Below, one piece after another: positions 22,505-37,500 of a stretch of 64,000 nt of DNA. How positions within the stretch are numbered: the first letter of the stretch is position 1; every line of letters starts with the position of its first letter. The position numbers and the translations under genes were made by a program. The DNA comes from Cardinalis cardinalis (Eukaryota > Chordata > Aves > Passeriformes > Cardinalidae). The DNA is taken from the NCBI GenBank assembly GCA_014549065.1, contig JACDOX010000017.1, forward strand, positions 6,502,808 to 6,566,807, read 5' to 3'. The notes under the pieces were generated by a model, which made no database searches, was not told the DNA's origin, and was given only the letters and a program-made list of their open reading frames with translations.

Positions 22505-25500
22505 CTGGAAAAANAATTAGAACCATTCCTGATGGCATGGCAGCAATCTCAAAGTCATTTCCAACTTAAACCGAAAATACACTCATAAAAACAATCAGTT
22601 CAAAATAAAAACTCTGGCCCTCACATCTGCTCTCTGTGCAGGTAAGAGAACTGACATTGCAGACATCTGAGGCTCTTCCAGCCCATCTGCATGACCATAA
22701 AACCTTCCAAAACCCTAATTTATTGCCTTCAAAGTTTAAAGAAGACAGGCTGATCCTCTGCTGGCTCTTGGGCAAGGAACCTCTCTGCTCTTGGCCTCCC
22801 TGAAGCCATCTGTTAGCAGCCTCTCTTTTCCTTTCCCCGTGCGTGGCATTGCTGCCACCTCACCCACTTCTGACTCTTACCTCATCACATTTCTGTATTT
22901 CTGGCAAGTGTTTGTTCCAGTACCTCCATCCTTCAAGCTTTTTGTATTCTCCTTTTCTTGTCTGTCATGGAGTTATCCCCCAGTTCTTTATCACCTCTGC
23001 AGTATTTTGGCTGGTTTCACTTCTAACACACCTTCTTGCTTCATTCTGGTTTTTTGTTTGCTTATTGCATCATTTCTAGTTTTCTTTTATGGTTGTTCTG
23101 CTGCTAAAGAAAACAACTTGGGCAAAATTAATCTTGATAATTTTTTTAAAATTCTTCGCTTGCCTCCAAATGTACNGTTGAAATCCTGTCGTGTAGCCAC
23201 TAAAGATAATAACTTGAATGGCATTTTTTCAATTTTTCTATGATCTCTATTTTTTGCATACTCACATCTCTGCCCCATCACTTGAAAGCTTGGGCACTAG
23301 CAAAGATGAGGCACCAAAGTAAAGGCACAGAAGGAAAATTATACTTCACAATTTGAGACTCCTAATTTCCATTACTGATAGTCCTGCTGGAACAATCACT
23401 GGTGTAGAAAGTGCCACGTGGGGAAAAGACCTCACAGAAACATGAAAATCTAGCAAGGAAAGGACCCAAGATGAGTCACGGTGCAGCTACAGAGAGTTCA
23501 TTGTAGCAGGCAAATCTACAGAGAGCAGAGAAAGAAGGAGCCATGATAACCTGGTGGTGGAGGGCTCCAGACATGCCCTGTCAAAATGCTCCTATCAGAG
23601 CTGCATCCCTTTTAGAAAACAAAAAATACTCTAATTTGTTTACAAGGACATTTCTAAATAAGAACTTCAAATTCATGTTTTCTGAAACTGTTTTAAAATA
23701 ACNATGAACCTTTAGCAAAACTACTGAATGAAAATATAAAACACTAACACTCCAAGTTAATCCAAATAACCATAACTCACGTAATTAGAAAACTGGCTAC
23801 AGCTTCTCAAATACCCACCATGAAATAAGCCACAATTCTGATNTGGTCTTGTAAGTCTTCACCTCTTGTGCTGCACATAGTTCTATTGGTTTGGTTCTTT
23901 GGAATGCAAATTAGATGCTANTTTTTTCTTTTTCAAAAAAGTGAGATTTAATCTCAAGAGAAGGACAGTCATAGAGGACAAGAAATAATGAGGAAAGGGG
24001 AGAGAACACAATGATTGGGAAAAGTATGTGAGAACACCAATGTATCCAACACCCATTATCCATTCTCTGGTTCATGTAAAATCCCCAAAGCTTTGCAATG
24101 ATATCTTCAAGGGGACACACACATCTCACATGGAGTCTGTAATTTAAAAAGCAAGATTTTTTCTCTTCCAGAGTAATCATGCCTGTTTTGTCCTAAGCAA
24201 ATCAATTGCTGCTCCTGGAACCAGTCTGCCTGTGAGAGATTCAGCCTTGAATGTCTGGTAGCAAGCTGTGGCTCTGCCCTGGGAGCAAGCACAGGGAAGC
24301 ATTTTGATTTATGGCTAATGATCCTCTCTGCCCTTTCCTTTCTGCTCATGATGGAAACCAGGCAGATCTCAGTAGACTAGAGCCAGAGAGCTTGTGAGCA
24401 GGCTGGATAAACACTGTCATTTTGTTCTAAGCATGCACCACAAGCAGCAGCTGATAAGGGAGATACTGTGCTGTGGTGTATCATAAAAGTACTAGCAGCA
24501 ACAGCAGTGATAAAAAACAACTCCAGAAATTCACCTGATTTTTTACAATTGCCAAAGAAAGGAATAGAGAACATTTGGTCCCAGCAGGAGTGAAGAGAGA
24601 ATCACACAACACCTCAGGGCAGCTTCAGATCTCAGCAGATCTGAGATCTCAGCAGATCTCAGCAGCAAGGAAGGCAAAAATTTACTTTCTCGCTTAGATT
24701 AAGCCAATTTACACTGCAGTTTTACTTTCACAAACTTTCTCTTGCTTGCTTTGCCTGGGACACACAATTTACACNAGTGTCCAACAGAGCAACCCTCCCA
24801 TTCACAGGGAGTTTGTGGGGCTGTATTTCATGGGGGATGCAGAAGCACCCCAATACCTATAGGAGGTTGCACAGCTATCGATGACCTAAGAGTAAGTGCC
24901 CCAAAATGATCTTATTTAAGAATAAATGACAAATCTCATTGCCTGATCTTTCTTGTACACCAGACAAGGTAATTTATGACAACTAGAGAAAAATTGACCC
25001 TAAACTTATTTCATACTGATAAGCCCTCAGAACTATACATGGGATTTTTGAAGCTGCAGAGCTCTTATTGGCTGCAGGGCCAGCTGTGCACAGCACACCT
25101 TGCTTTTGCTGTGTATCAAAAACCCCACAAAACCACCAATAACAGAGTGCATTTTACAAATTTCTTCCTACATATCATATCTTTGCTGGATTAATTAATT
25201 AGTTCAATAATTGTCTGGTCCAGTAAGACCATTAAAATAACCAGACAGATAGACCTTTTACTGCATTTAAGTTCCAGTCCCTGTGACAGGTAATCTAAAG
25301 ATACATTTCAGTCAAAGGGTTTAGTCAGCCTGTAAGTTTTCTTCAGAGCAGGCCTACAAGTAATTAAAGACAGAAAAGATTTCACTAAATATTGATGGCT
25401 TGTGAGGTTTATTTAATGACTGGAAATTATTGAGGAAGCAGGACAAAGGCTAAACAAAATTAAAGGAAAAAAAATTATAACAAGTTATTGCCATACAACA

Positions 25501-28500
25501 CCAAAATCCAGATGCATAAATTCAAACACTCTTCGGAATTAGACTGACTTCAAAGAGAGGAAATTTCATAACTTCACAAAAGGAAGAAATTTGCAAAGTG
25601 CTGAATAGGGTGGACACCTCTACTCCCTTTTAACTGCAGGATCTCATACTAGAGGCACTTCACCTTTTGGATCGTATTTTCCTAGATTTTAAAAATGAAT
25701 TTGGCTTGCCTCTCAGCTCCCTGGTGCCTACTATCTGTAGGCTGTGTGTGCAAATAAAAACAGTGGGTGGACATGCTGAGCCAATGTTAGAGAGCAGAGG
25801 AAATGTGAGTAGTACTGCTGAATCAAGAGATTTCAGTCTTTTGTGCTTTTCCAGGCTCCATGAAAAGCTAATCCTCAATAACCAGTGCAGTTCTTTATGT
25901 CTGTGAATCATCCATTGAACCTTTGTATTCTGCTTCTAGAAAAAGGGGTTTCTTTTAAAAAAATCAAGAACTGGGCAATTTTCTGAATTATTTGGTAAAC
26001 ACCCAGTGTAGATTACTTCACATTACAGATTATTTGGTAACAGCAGCTCAGCTGGTGGTTTGGGGATCAGCTGCCAGATTGTCCCCGTGGTCAGAGCAAT
26101 GGAATGCTTGAGAAAGAGTGCAGCAGCTGTCAGCTGGTTGTGCAAGCTGAGCCTTATCTTTTGGCACTTGNGGCACTCAGGTGGGTGAGCACGAGCAGGA
26201 ACAAGCTGCAGCCGTGTTACGCAAGGCAGTCAATAACCCACGGGAACACTCAGACCCTCCCAGGGCAGCCTCTCCTCCTCCAGCTGGGCCAGGCTGCCCT
26301 GTGCCACAGTCTGCTGGGGAATGCCATCAAAGAACATCACCAAATTCTTCTGGAGAGCCTCAGAAGAAATGGAGTGTNGAGCTTCACACTCCCAGTGTCT
26401 CCACTCTGCAGCTGGGGACTGGAACATGGAAACAGAGCCTTGCCCAGGGTCATGCAGGAAATGCTTTGGGAATGATAGCATCCTTCTGCACATCTGAGCT
26501 GTACAGCTGCCTGCTCCTGTCTATCTGCTTCACAGGGCAATAACAGGCCATATGTTAGCAACTGGGGACTCTAATCCAAAATATTCCCTTCCATCTTTTA
26601 CAGAATGCAAGCTGGCCCAAATTAATTTATTCAAATTGACCAGAGCAGACTAAAATAATTCATTGAGTTCNGGCCTAAGGTGAATGAACTGTATGAGAAA
26701 AACAGGCACTATGCCAGACAAAGCCAGGAATTTCAGCACCACTGGGAGAATGTGCANTGTTACTGAAAAGAAAAGGAAATATTTGATTCATGATTTAGCA
26801 TTTTCATGCACAGACAAGTATTGTGGTGGATGTTCTTTTCACAGGCAGTCTCTTCCAAGTTCTTCAAAACCACAGCACAGTGAAGGTCCCAAGAGGTCTG
26901 AAGTGAACAGACCAGACAGCCCATAATGCCAGACAGGAGTGAGCTCAGAGGGAGCACTGCCACCCACTGAAAAGCTGCTGGGGCAATTCAAAACCTTACA
27001 GAACCCTCCTGGACCTGCCAGTCTGATTATGCTGGAGTTACAGTGGTGAGAAGACTTTTCAGGAAAATTGATGAGCTCAAAGATATTTTTTTCAACTAGG
27101 TGGCCCCAGTCCAAAAATTATACACTTATTAAGCAGGCAAGCTGCTGAACTACTTCACAGCAAAGAAGGTCCTTACCTTATTAAGTTGCTTATTGATTTT
27201 GTTCATTGACTTCTCTCTGAGCCAATAGTATTATGAAATTAAAGGGACTTAAATGGTTTTAAAGAGGTTTACATATGGAAGCAATTTAAATGATAAATTG
27301 TCCCAATTAAATCTGAGGAATATTGCTGATGGAGAAGAGAAAGTTCACAGAAGCGAGTTGTAGCTTCCTCCCATAAATTGGGTAGTCATTTAGATATCTG
27401 TATCCACTTAACTGGTGATATCAGATGATTATTTCATTAGCTCAGATCTTTTTTCTGTCTAGATATTCCCAGTCATCTAACCTCCTTCAGCAGGTATAAA
27501 ATGTGAAGCCTACCAGACTGGTTATTTGTCTGATTTGCTAAGAGTTATCTATTTCAATGCAGGGACTTTGGAAGTAGTTTCCTAACCAGTCAGGTAAGAT
27601 TGAATTAGGGTGTACTCCTCTGCAAGAAGGAAATCCAGAATGAGTCAAAAAGGAGGAGAATCTAAACTGGAGGTATGAACAGGCAGAATCCTAAAGAAAC
27701 TCCCATAATATTCCATGAAACACAAGCAGCTGATCCCTCTGCACAAGGCACTTCTTCACAATACAATTTAACTCTAATATAGAGGTATTCCTTCCTTATT
27801 TTTTAGTAAAGAAAAAAATCTCTTATTTTTTCCAGTAAATGTTCCAGAAGTTTTTTTTTTCCAGAAGTGTAGCTTGAACATAAAATTGCATTTTAGAAAG
27901 GCCTTACTTTTTCATGAAATCAGACTATCAGCAAGGATCTTCCCACAGAGTGTTCCAAGTGTGCACTAGATGAACAAACACTANCCCAGAAAGGCATTTC
28001 ACTAGAATGAAAAAAAACCCCAGTCAAAGGAGCTCTATCAGCCTGATAAGTGACTAGAAGCCAAGTTTATCTCTGTTAGAAATAAAAGGGTAAAAGGATG
28101 ATTAAATACTGAGGCAATAATCTTGACAGGACAGATTTAGTGTTTCAAATCAGCATCTGTGCTCNCTGCTCTGCTCTGTCAAACACCTAATCTACATCCA
28201 CAGTCAAAGGTACACATTAAAGTCAGAATGAAATGGGTATAGCTGCAATGCCTTTCTTGTTATTACTGCCAGTACAGCACAAGGTGGTAATTTTGGTTCT
28301 TGATCCAGGTTTAAATTCATACCTTATTTTATGTGCTGTAATTTATATTACAAATGCTTAAAATGTTTTGATGACACAGGTCTTTGGCTCTTAGAAACAA
28401 CAAAGAAAAAACCAATACATCCCTCACAGCTTTACTCTGAAAATAGGTATTTTTTCTTGTACCTGGATAGAGCAAATGCATTTTGGTGCTTACATATAAA

Positions 28501-31500
28501 CTCTATATTTTACCCTTTTTGATTACACATGTTTTAATTTTCAAAGAAAGCTTCACACTTCTCCAGAAATCCCCAGACAGAACTGTCTGCAGAGGTCTAT
28601 ATGTCTGGGTCACTACTTTGTACTTCACATCTAATTATTCAATAGCTCCTCCCAGACTGGTTGAAAGCAAATCCAATATCCAATTAAATTATTCAGGGAT
28701 ACAAATTCATCCCTTCTACCCTTTTGTACAACACTGTCAGATTCTTGAAGTGAAGTTACACTGTGTTTAAAATACAGAGAATAGTATATGGCACTCTTTC
28801 CATTCAGGGCCTGTATTTACTAAAAACTAAAAAACCAAACCAAACCAAACAAACAAAAAAGAAACACCTAAGACAGTAGATTTCATTTGATTTGCTTAAT
28901 AGCATTAGTAAAAACTACAAGCTTCACTCCATAAAAATGGCATTGAAAACTTCATAATAGTTACAGGCTTTATTGAATCTAACCTTCAGTGAAAAAGGTT
29001 TCCAGAGCGAAGTTGGTCACTCAGTGGGATTTATCCAGCTCCTGCACCTCGTGCAGCNAGTGTCACACTATCTCCAAATCAGCCAAAGCTGGCCTATCAT
29101 TATGGCACACTGCAGAACAATGTGGGTTAAGTCCTATTTGCTTGAGAGTATTGATGATATAATGTACCATAGTGATCTTTAATCTACCTCTTCTTTATAT
29201 CTGCAAGTGAAAATATTGGGCAGGCTTTTGCATCCAGGCAGGAAATTAAATTTAAAGGCCAAAATCAAAGAGATTGCTTACCCAGTAACATTTCTGCACC
29301 CCAATTATGAGCCTGATTAGAAAGATCTCTAATTTGACTTCCACCTGGGGTTTTACAAACTAAGTCAGGTTGGACCTGGACAGCAATAGCATGAAATCAG
29401 TAGCACCACACCTTCGCCAAACCAGTTGAAATAAGAGATGCATAATGAGAAAAATGGTCCTTTTAAGAGATACCATTAGCTGGTAACACCTCTTCACTAC
29501 TTCTGCATCCAATACTCAGCAAGGGACTCATGGCTTTCCTCTGTGCTCTTGGTGGCTAAGAAACAAAACTGAGTCCCTGGTTTAAAATGAGGATTCCTTA
29601 AGAGTAAGGGTGTTCTCTACATTGCTGTAAGGCAAACATGTCAGACAATTACAGCCAGCCTACACAGCTGGCTCTTCAAGTTCTGGAGGGATGCTGCAGC
29701 TTGCTCACCTCCTCCAGTACCTGCCACACGTCAGGGGGGTTCATACCAGCAACAATGCAATGCAACACCGGGAGTACCTCACCAGGGTGTTGCAACAGCA
29801 AGTAAAACTGGTCCTGTGTTATTTATATGCCTGCTAAGTGTTTGGCAAGAAGCTATACAACACAGAGGAAATAATCTCTGACACTGTGCACACTCTGTTG
29901 GACTTTTTCAACATAGGCATAAAGAGACAGGGAAACAAAATAAACCAGGGAGGCCAGTACTATTAGAGAAACTGAAATTGCATCTCCTCTTACCTCGACA
30001 GTGAAGAGCTCAGATGTCACAAGTGTGCGTTCTTGTTTGATTTCCAGAACTCTAGATCAAATAAGAGACAAATTAGAGATCACAACAATCCCCTGTCATT
30101 GCAAAACAGTTTCTGAAAGTGTTTGGAGAGTAAATATATTTCCTTCTTTCTGAATTAGACACAATTCTATGCAACAAAGGCGTTTTCAGACGGGAACAAA
30201 AATGAAGGAAATAAAAACTTTTCTTCAATATAACAAGAAAAAAAACCCTTTGGTTGATTAATTGCTTACAGACTTGGCTCCAGAGATATTTGGAAACATT
30301 TCCCAATCTTTAATAATCTTTGTGCTAATCTGTGATTATATTTCCCAACTATTAGTCTGATTTACCTTGCTTCCTCCCGAGCCAAAATCTCCAGTAGCTT
30401 TGACATGTCTCCTGGGCAGTCAGAAATCACAAGGGANAATCTGCACACTCTGTTATCCAGGGTCAGGGCACGAGCTATGCACTGTTGCAGCAAATGTAAT
30501 TCCAGGTTTCCACTGCATATAACAACTGCCACTCTGAAAACAGACAGAAAGACAAGAATTTTGATTAGCACTTGCCTTTGTAAAGGAACTATAAATCATA
30601 AAGACTGTGCCAATATCAGCCTAAGGTCTGCTAGAACCTCCCCTCAATAAATATTACAGATTAGAGGGCTCCTGCCTCAGTACCCATTGTGAGCAGGTAG
30701 GGGAGGCCTATAATTTGGCTGCATTAGTTGGTCTGAAATCTTGTTTTCATTTCTCATTTCCTGGAGATTTGAGTTTTGTTAGAGATAATTAGCTGGAGAA
30801 CTGCAGGTCTAGGTTTCAAGTTTTAAGAATTTGACGTAATTCTCACCTGGAAATTCTAAGTTTCAACCTCTTACTGATCAGACAAAATGTATGTTCAAGG
30901 TTTTCTGTAACCATTGATTAAATTCATCACAACCTTGAAAAATGAGTGCAGAAATGTTTGAAGTGCAAGTGAAGAGCCACATGATTAGTCTATGAAAATC
31001 TCTCTCTGCAGAGTCAAACCTACCCTCTTTGCATTTTCTCTTTTATTGTGGCTGTACTGAAATGTGTTGCTGCTCNGTGTGCACTGCCAGCCTCTTCCTA
31101 AGAATTGTCTCAGCAGTATTTTGGTGCACAATGCTGTGCACTAGAAATTTTATTTTGTCTTGAGGGCATGTATGTTTAAATACATTCTGGACTATGACCT
31201 GAGCCAAGGCTCAATCCACTTAAGTGCTGAGTCCTCAAGCTGAGAGGCAAGGCAGCACTCGGCCACATGCTGAACACCAAGCACAAGGATAATCCCTCTG
31301 ACTGTGTGGACAGTTCTCAGGACTGGGAGGCAGGTGCCACTGGGTCACTGCAGCAGGCAGCCTAGCTCCTGTGCCACCACAGACAGGGACAAGTGGAACA
31401 AGAGGACACAACAGGCTGATAAGAGCAGGACACTGTCCTGGNAGGTGCGACAATGCCTCATGGAGCTGTAGCTGCCTTTCCCCAGATATCTGAGAATCAA

Positions 31501-34500
31501 GGAATCAAGGAAAGGGACAAGATGTGTCCAGTCTCCAGGCTGGCATCTGTCTGGTTCAGTACAATCTTACCACCTGTGACCAGTCCAGTCAGTCTCAAGT
31601 TTCTGCCACNGATGAGCCCCTTGCCAGTTCAGGGGCAGGAACTGCCTGGCCACCCACAGAACAAGGAGACAGTCACCGTTTCCTAGGACCAGGGTGCTCA
31701 GTGCCATGTTTCTGCCACAGTTCCCTGTTTGCAGTTGCTGCTGTACCTTTTACCCTTCAACTCAGGCAACTTCCCTGCCACCAGTGCTGCAAGCCCAATG
31801 GCCCCTTCTGCATCGACCGTGGCTCGCTCGTACTCCAGCAGCCTCAGCATNGAAATGAGGATGTCCTCCTCCCTGAAAGCAAGAGACTTGGGTCAAAACA
31901 AATCAAATCAAGAGCTCCCAAAAGCAGAAGATAACGCATTTATGGGTAACTGGATTCTTGCCATCCACCCAGATACATGTGATCCCAAGGTGGTGTTACA
32001 GAATGCTGTGCTGCTGGGGGTGAATGTACATCTCAGACTCATTATTAACTGAAAGACAGGATGGCTTGCTTACCAGAAATAGTACCTAAATCCTAGAAGT
32101 AAGTATATTCCACAAATGTGGCCCTTTTGTGATGATTTAGAAGAGGTTTGTCAAGGGCTGCCTTCAAGTGTTGTAGAGCACAAGGACAAGTTTTACACCC
32201 AGAGCATGACCAGGTAGTGCTGGCAGGTGAAATTTTGGCCAAAGGGTGAGTTTGGACAACACTTTTAGTCATATCACTTAGTTTTAGCTAGTCCTGTGAG
32301 GAACTGGGAGTTGGTCTTGATAATCCTTCATGGATCTCTTCCAATTTGAGCTACTCTGTGATTTATATGGTTTGTGAGTCTGGGTTCAAAGTCTTTAGTG
32401 CCCCTCTTGGAAGGAAAGGTACCCATCCCCACACTCCCCCAGTCTGCATGTTGCATTTTTCACATACAACAACNTGCACCCAGTATTATTCATTTCACNG
32501 CTTTTCTTCACCTACCTCACAGCAACAACTTTATCCACAAGCTTCCCCGTCAGCTGCAAAGAATTGCTGCCAAAGCAAACTCCACTCACATCTGCAGATT
32601 TCAAAAGACAAAAATATGAAGTTGGCTGCTTTAGACATAGTCAGCATTTTTTAGAGTCCTGGCNGGTTTGTGCCCTTAATGAGTGCAGCACACTGCTGTT
32701 ACATGACCTTAAGTTGCTTGATTTTTTTCATGTGACAGAAATGTGTTTGGTAATGAAAGAACAACTCTCACAAGAAGATTTTGCCATTTTGGACCCCTTC
32801 AAGAAACTTCTGATACTCCACTGGCATTGTTGCAGTGTGAGAGTGACCTGCAGCCCAGTGCTCTTCACTGTTCAAGGAGGATTGAAGGAGAGGAGACCGA
32901 ACCATGGTACTGGGCTTGTAAGCTCCAGCATGACAGTGCAGACTCAGGCAGAGCTAGCCAAGAGAAATTATAAGTTTCTTACAAAAGTCCCATTTAATCC
33001 AAAACTTNCAGAGATTTGAACATCAGGCAAACAGGATGTTCTTAAATTGCTTAACAGATGAGTTTTTTTTGAGCAAGTGATAAGGAAACAACTCTACCAT
33101 TTATAAACAGTTTTGTTCTGAGAACAGTTTTGTGTCTAAATATTTAAGCACTGCATCATTTTCCNGCCTTTTCCACAAGAGCTTTCCCATTGACTTCACT
33201 GGTTTAGATGCTGTGTGTGAGCACAATGTTCAGATAAATACTCTCATATTTCTAAGTATTCACGTGCACTGTAAATAATATTTTACCCCATCAGGGTGTG
33301 GGGGAAAATGTGGCAGAAGTTGCTCTTACAGCTTGAACNAAATTCTGACTCTTCAGAGAAATCCCTTAAAATATGTTTGAACTGAAATAATAAGAAAATT
33401 ATNTAGTTGGAGAAATCTGTTAAAACCTTTATTTTACCTCCAAAAGAATATTGCACTTCTCACCTCCATAGAAGTGATGATTGTTGCAGGCCTGGTCGTC
33501 ATTTGGATGGCCAGCTTTTAAGGACTGCTGCAATACTGGGAAACTTTCAGATTCAACTCCCTGAGGAAGAGAGAGGTTGTCACTTTTTTATTGAGCCAGT
33601 TGTAACAGAAGTTGCCACCAAAGTAGACAGTCAAATCTACAGAAATTTCCTCTTCAAATTAACAATCAATCTCAAATGTCAAAACAACTGTGCTACCACT
33701 AAACTTATTCCGTGGCTTACTTAGGACCAAATTTTTCCAGTAAGAACTTATTTCAAAACACAGAACTGGATTTTATTTGCTTAGGAAAAGTCTTCCCACA
33801 CTTTTCTCTTAAATCCAGCCAAACAGCCAAGGGACAGGAACTTCCCTGGTTCTTACAGGGTCTTCTCTGAGGCAAAGCCCATGGGATCAGATAGTTCCTG
33901 TCCCCAGCACAGGCAGTCTCTGCAAGTNTCACTAGATACCAGTGTCTTTTGTAAACAGCTGTGGTGAAAGCCACCCAAACACAATGCTTAATAGGTGAAA
34001 GGCAACTTACAATTACAGAAATATGTGGGTTGAGGTGTTTGAGTGCAGCAGCTGACCCTGCCAGCAAGCCACAGTGGCCTCCTGCAGGGAAAATCACCGC
34101 GTCCAGCTTTGGCACCTGCTCGTACATCTCCAGCCCCACGGTGCCCAGGCCTGACAGGTACACAGCACTGTCCTCCCTGGGAAGGAAGGGCACACATCAG
34201 CAGAAGTCAGTGCAGGAATAATAATTCCATCTACTACTTTCAAGACATTGTTTAGCAGAAAAAGATAAATGTGAGGGTAAATCAGCAGCACATGAGAGGA
34301 GGAGGTGATGCAGCAGGACGGTGCCATCAGGTGGACCATAGCATGCTGCTNCCTACTGGGAGAAAACTTGTGCCCTACTGGGAGAAAACCCCCAAAGAAA
34401 AGCCTCTCAAAGAGTCTACAGACTGATGAGTACTGAACTCCCATTGTTATCAGGGGTTTACAGAACTGGCAGGGAGAAGTCATATTTCCATTCCCATCAC

Positions 34501-37500
34501 TTCCTTCAGCTTCATAAATTTTAAATGCTGCAGTCTAAACTACAAGCAAAGCCTCAAAAAGAAATCCCCTCTTTAGTTATCAGTGAATTTAGTGTTTGTG
34601 ATGAATGGAAATTTTCATGAGATTTAAGCAGTGTGTTCAGNCCCACAAATAACAAAGAGATTGCTAGAGTTGTCTTTCCACAGTCCACGGCCAATATCTG
34701 ATACCTTTCCATTACACAAAGCATTTAGTCATGCCAAAATATTTACTGGTAAAATACTTTCAGGCAAAAGTAGTATTAATAATACGGACAAGCAGCATCA
34801 AAAAAATGAAGAAAACTCCACTATACAGTCATGACTGAGTAGCATCTATTTCTAAAAGCTAGTTTGCATTTTATTTACAAGTTAGCAATGACGTAAATGT
34901 AGAACTACATGTAAGAAAATAAATATGAGCTCTCTGTACATTCTGATTTTTCTGGCAAACAGAATTGCAGATCAAATGGCTGTACTTGATTNACTTGATC
35001 CAAGGATGTTTGGGCACTAGGAAAATGTTTTTATTACTGTGCCTGTTAGACAGGCACAGAGAGGNTCAGTGTAGGAGCACAGAATTCCTGCAAAGAGGAG
35101 ACCAAGGCCCTTGAGAAGTTACTTCACAGAAAATTCTTCAGGGCAAGGGTCTATATAACTACATAAGAAAGGATAGGCTTAATGAACATCCANTCCTGTA
35201 GCACAGCCAAAGACAAAGGCAAGAAATCATAGTGGAATGAGTNANTGAATCCTTGTGTTTACTGTCCTTATCAAGATACNGAAGGAGCTCTCTCCTCCTC
35301 CTTATATGTGACAAAATAGATNACTGGCCTCCTGAACAGTTCTGGAGACTTATTCCCAAATAAGATTCAGATCCAAGCTTGTGGAGCTGCCCCTGCCATA
35401 GTTACATAGGGTACAAGGGGACCTGCAAAAGTGAATGAAGGCTTGAGATATTCACTGAAGGAATAAAGCCTCCCTAACAACTGAAAACTGTCCAAATAAA
35501 ACTGCTCTGAGCATGGAGAGCTGTTAGCAATTTGAATCAGTATTTCAGATCACCATGTTTTCCTTGCTAACATCCAGTTGAAACATCAGTTCACTGATCA
35601 GCCATCAGATTTTATAATAAAATGGGTGAATTTCTTTGCATTGTGACTGGTAACTTTTGCTTTTTGAAAGTAAAAAANATATCATATGCTATTGAAGCAA
35701 AATGAAGGAAGAGGGCAGATAAATCTAAAGACTGTAGACTGAAACAAGCATTTTTGAGCCAGAGCCAGAAACTTGGATATTTGCCTTCTGAAATGTGTGA
35801 TACATCAGCAGTCAAAGATGGGCTGTCAGGCTTTAGTTTTCCAATGAAGTTTTGGTGTGGCAGCTAGAAGGCTCTGTTCCTATCTGTTCCAAGGAAAGAA
35901 CTCAGAGTGTGTTGGATAGAGTAACAGACTAACCAGATCAGAAATAATCAGGTTTGATCAGCATTTAGATATGGAGTTACACAAGAAAAAAATGGGCTCT
36001 CAAGATGGAAGGTGTGTAATTCAATCTGCAGCACCCTTTCCTTCCTGATTCACAAAGGAATGTTTCTCACAGAGGTACTGAGTTAATTATTGGCAATAGT
36101 CACATTGCATTTATAATGAGATCCTGAGCCCCTGTAGTTAGTAAAAATTTCATGGCACCTAGGCAGCAATTAGGCAGACTAAATGATTGAATTCCAATTT
36201 GAAAAATCACATTTCCTTCCTGAGATTGCCCAGGAAGTTGCAACTGAATAAAAAGTGTCCTCCATCTATTTGAATTCTTGCACGGTCATTTTCATGACAC
36301 AGTATTTTAATTGCACCCAGCAGTGGGAAGAGCTGACAGTGACACACCCAGCTGCAGGCACAGCCCAGCCCAGTCACGTAGCCAACCCTTCTGCTTCAGG
36401 AAGGGCAGAATGAATTCCTGGGTGAGGAGACCCAGAGACCAAATTGCGAGGGATTGCACCCAAGCTAGAATTAAACTGAAATACGACATTGTGGAAGTTC
36501 CATTCTAACACTTGGGATCTCAGCTGGTATTTTACAAACAGCTTTGGCAAGTGACAAGAATGTGTGTCAGACCCACACTGGAGAGGACTAGCTATCCATA
36601 AAGCCACACATTATACTGGGAAATCTCTCCAGGTCTATACCTAACAAAATATTTTTCAGATATCCCATTATGAAAAGCCTCACAATTGAAGTGGGGGGAT
36701 TTTCCTTTTTTTTTTTTTTCAGTGAAAAATTGCATCTGTGAGGTTTTAATTAAACACAGTCACAGACTGAACAACTTGTTTCTTGTAACCTGAAATAAAT
36801 CAGAGTGCTTTACTATTATTAATGGTAGCGTGTACATTTAGAGCTCTTCAGTGTCAGATGCTGAAGTTCTACACATGCATTGTGCCTGGAGTTTCATGAA
36901 CCTGAAGAATATCTCCTTATGTAACTTAAACCATTACTTAGGGATGAGGGGAAGATAAAACATCAAATTACAATAAACTAAGGTCATTCTTTTGTGTGAA
37001 GGTGATAGTTGATGCAAGCCAGCTGGAGATTAACACATCAATTTAAAAATGGCTGACAGAAATTTGGAAATCACCAAGTTATGGAAAACAGCGGTTTTCA
37101 AAGGAGCTTAAAAGTGTTTANAATTCATTGGGATTCAGGGCATCTCATTCCCCACTGAAAATCCCAGTCTGGGGCAAGACTGTGCCCATGGTGGCAGCCC
37201 AGGCCCATGTGTCACTGGCNGCTGGCAGAGTTAACACAAGAGTTGAACAGTTCAGTTTGTAGTACTGCCTTCCCAATACACCAGCTGGGAAAGAACTGAG
37301 GACTTCCTCTGTTCTGCTCATTCTGGGATGTTCTTCCCAGGCAACACCCCTCACCATTACTGTGTTTGAGGCAGCAGTGCCTGGGAGCTGGAGGGGAGTG
37401 GGCATTCCCAGCAGGACATGCCACACAAACACCAGGAGTGGGATGAAGCCTGCACAGAAGCAGCAACGGTAGGGGGACANTAACATTCCAGCTCAGGGTA

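Larger units (their letters stand above)
22505..29993 (-). other. Large intron of the dehydratase-like gene
   Basis: About 7.5 kb. No gene, exon-like conserved frame or repeat family was recognised apart from two small simple repeats (24626-24665 and 28830-28861). Long plus-strand frames such as 22791-23243 have no supporting features. Confidence 0.6.

Noticed and set aside
22791..23243. 150-codon plus-strand frame rich in F, S and L
   Set aside because: It lies in an intron of the minus-strand gene in pyrimidine-rich sequence. The composition gives an artificial hydrophobic protein without conserved motifs.
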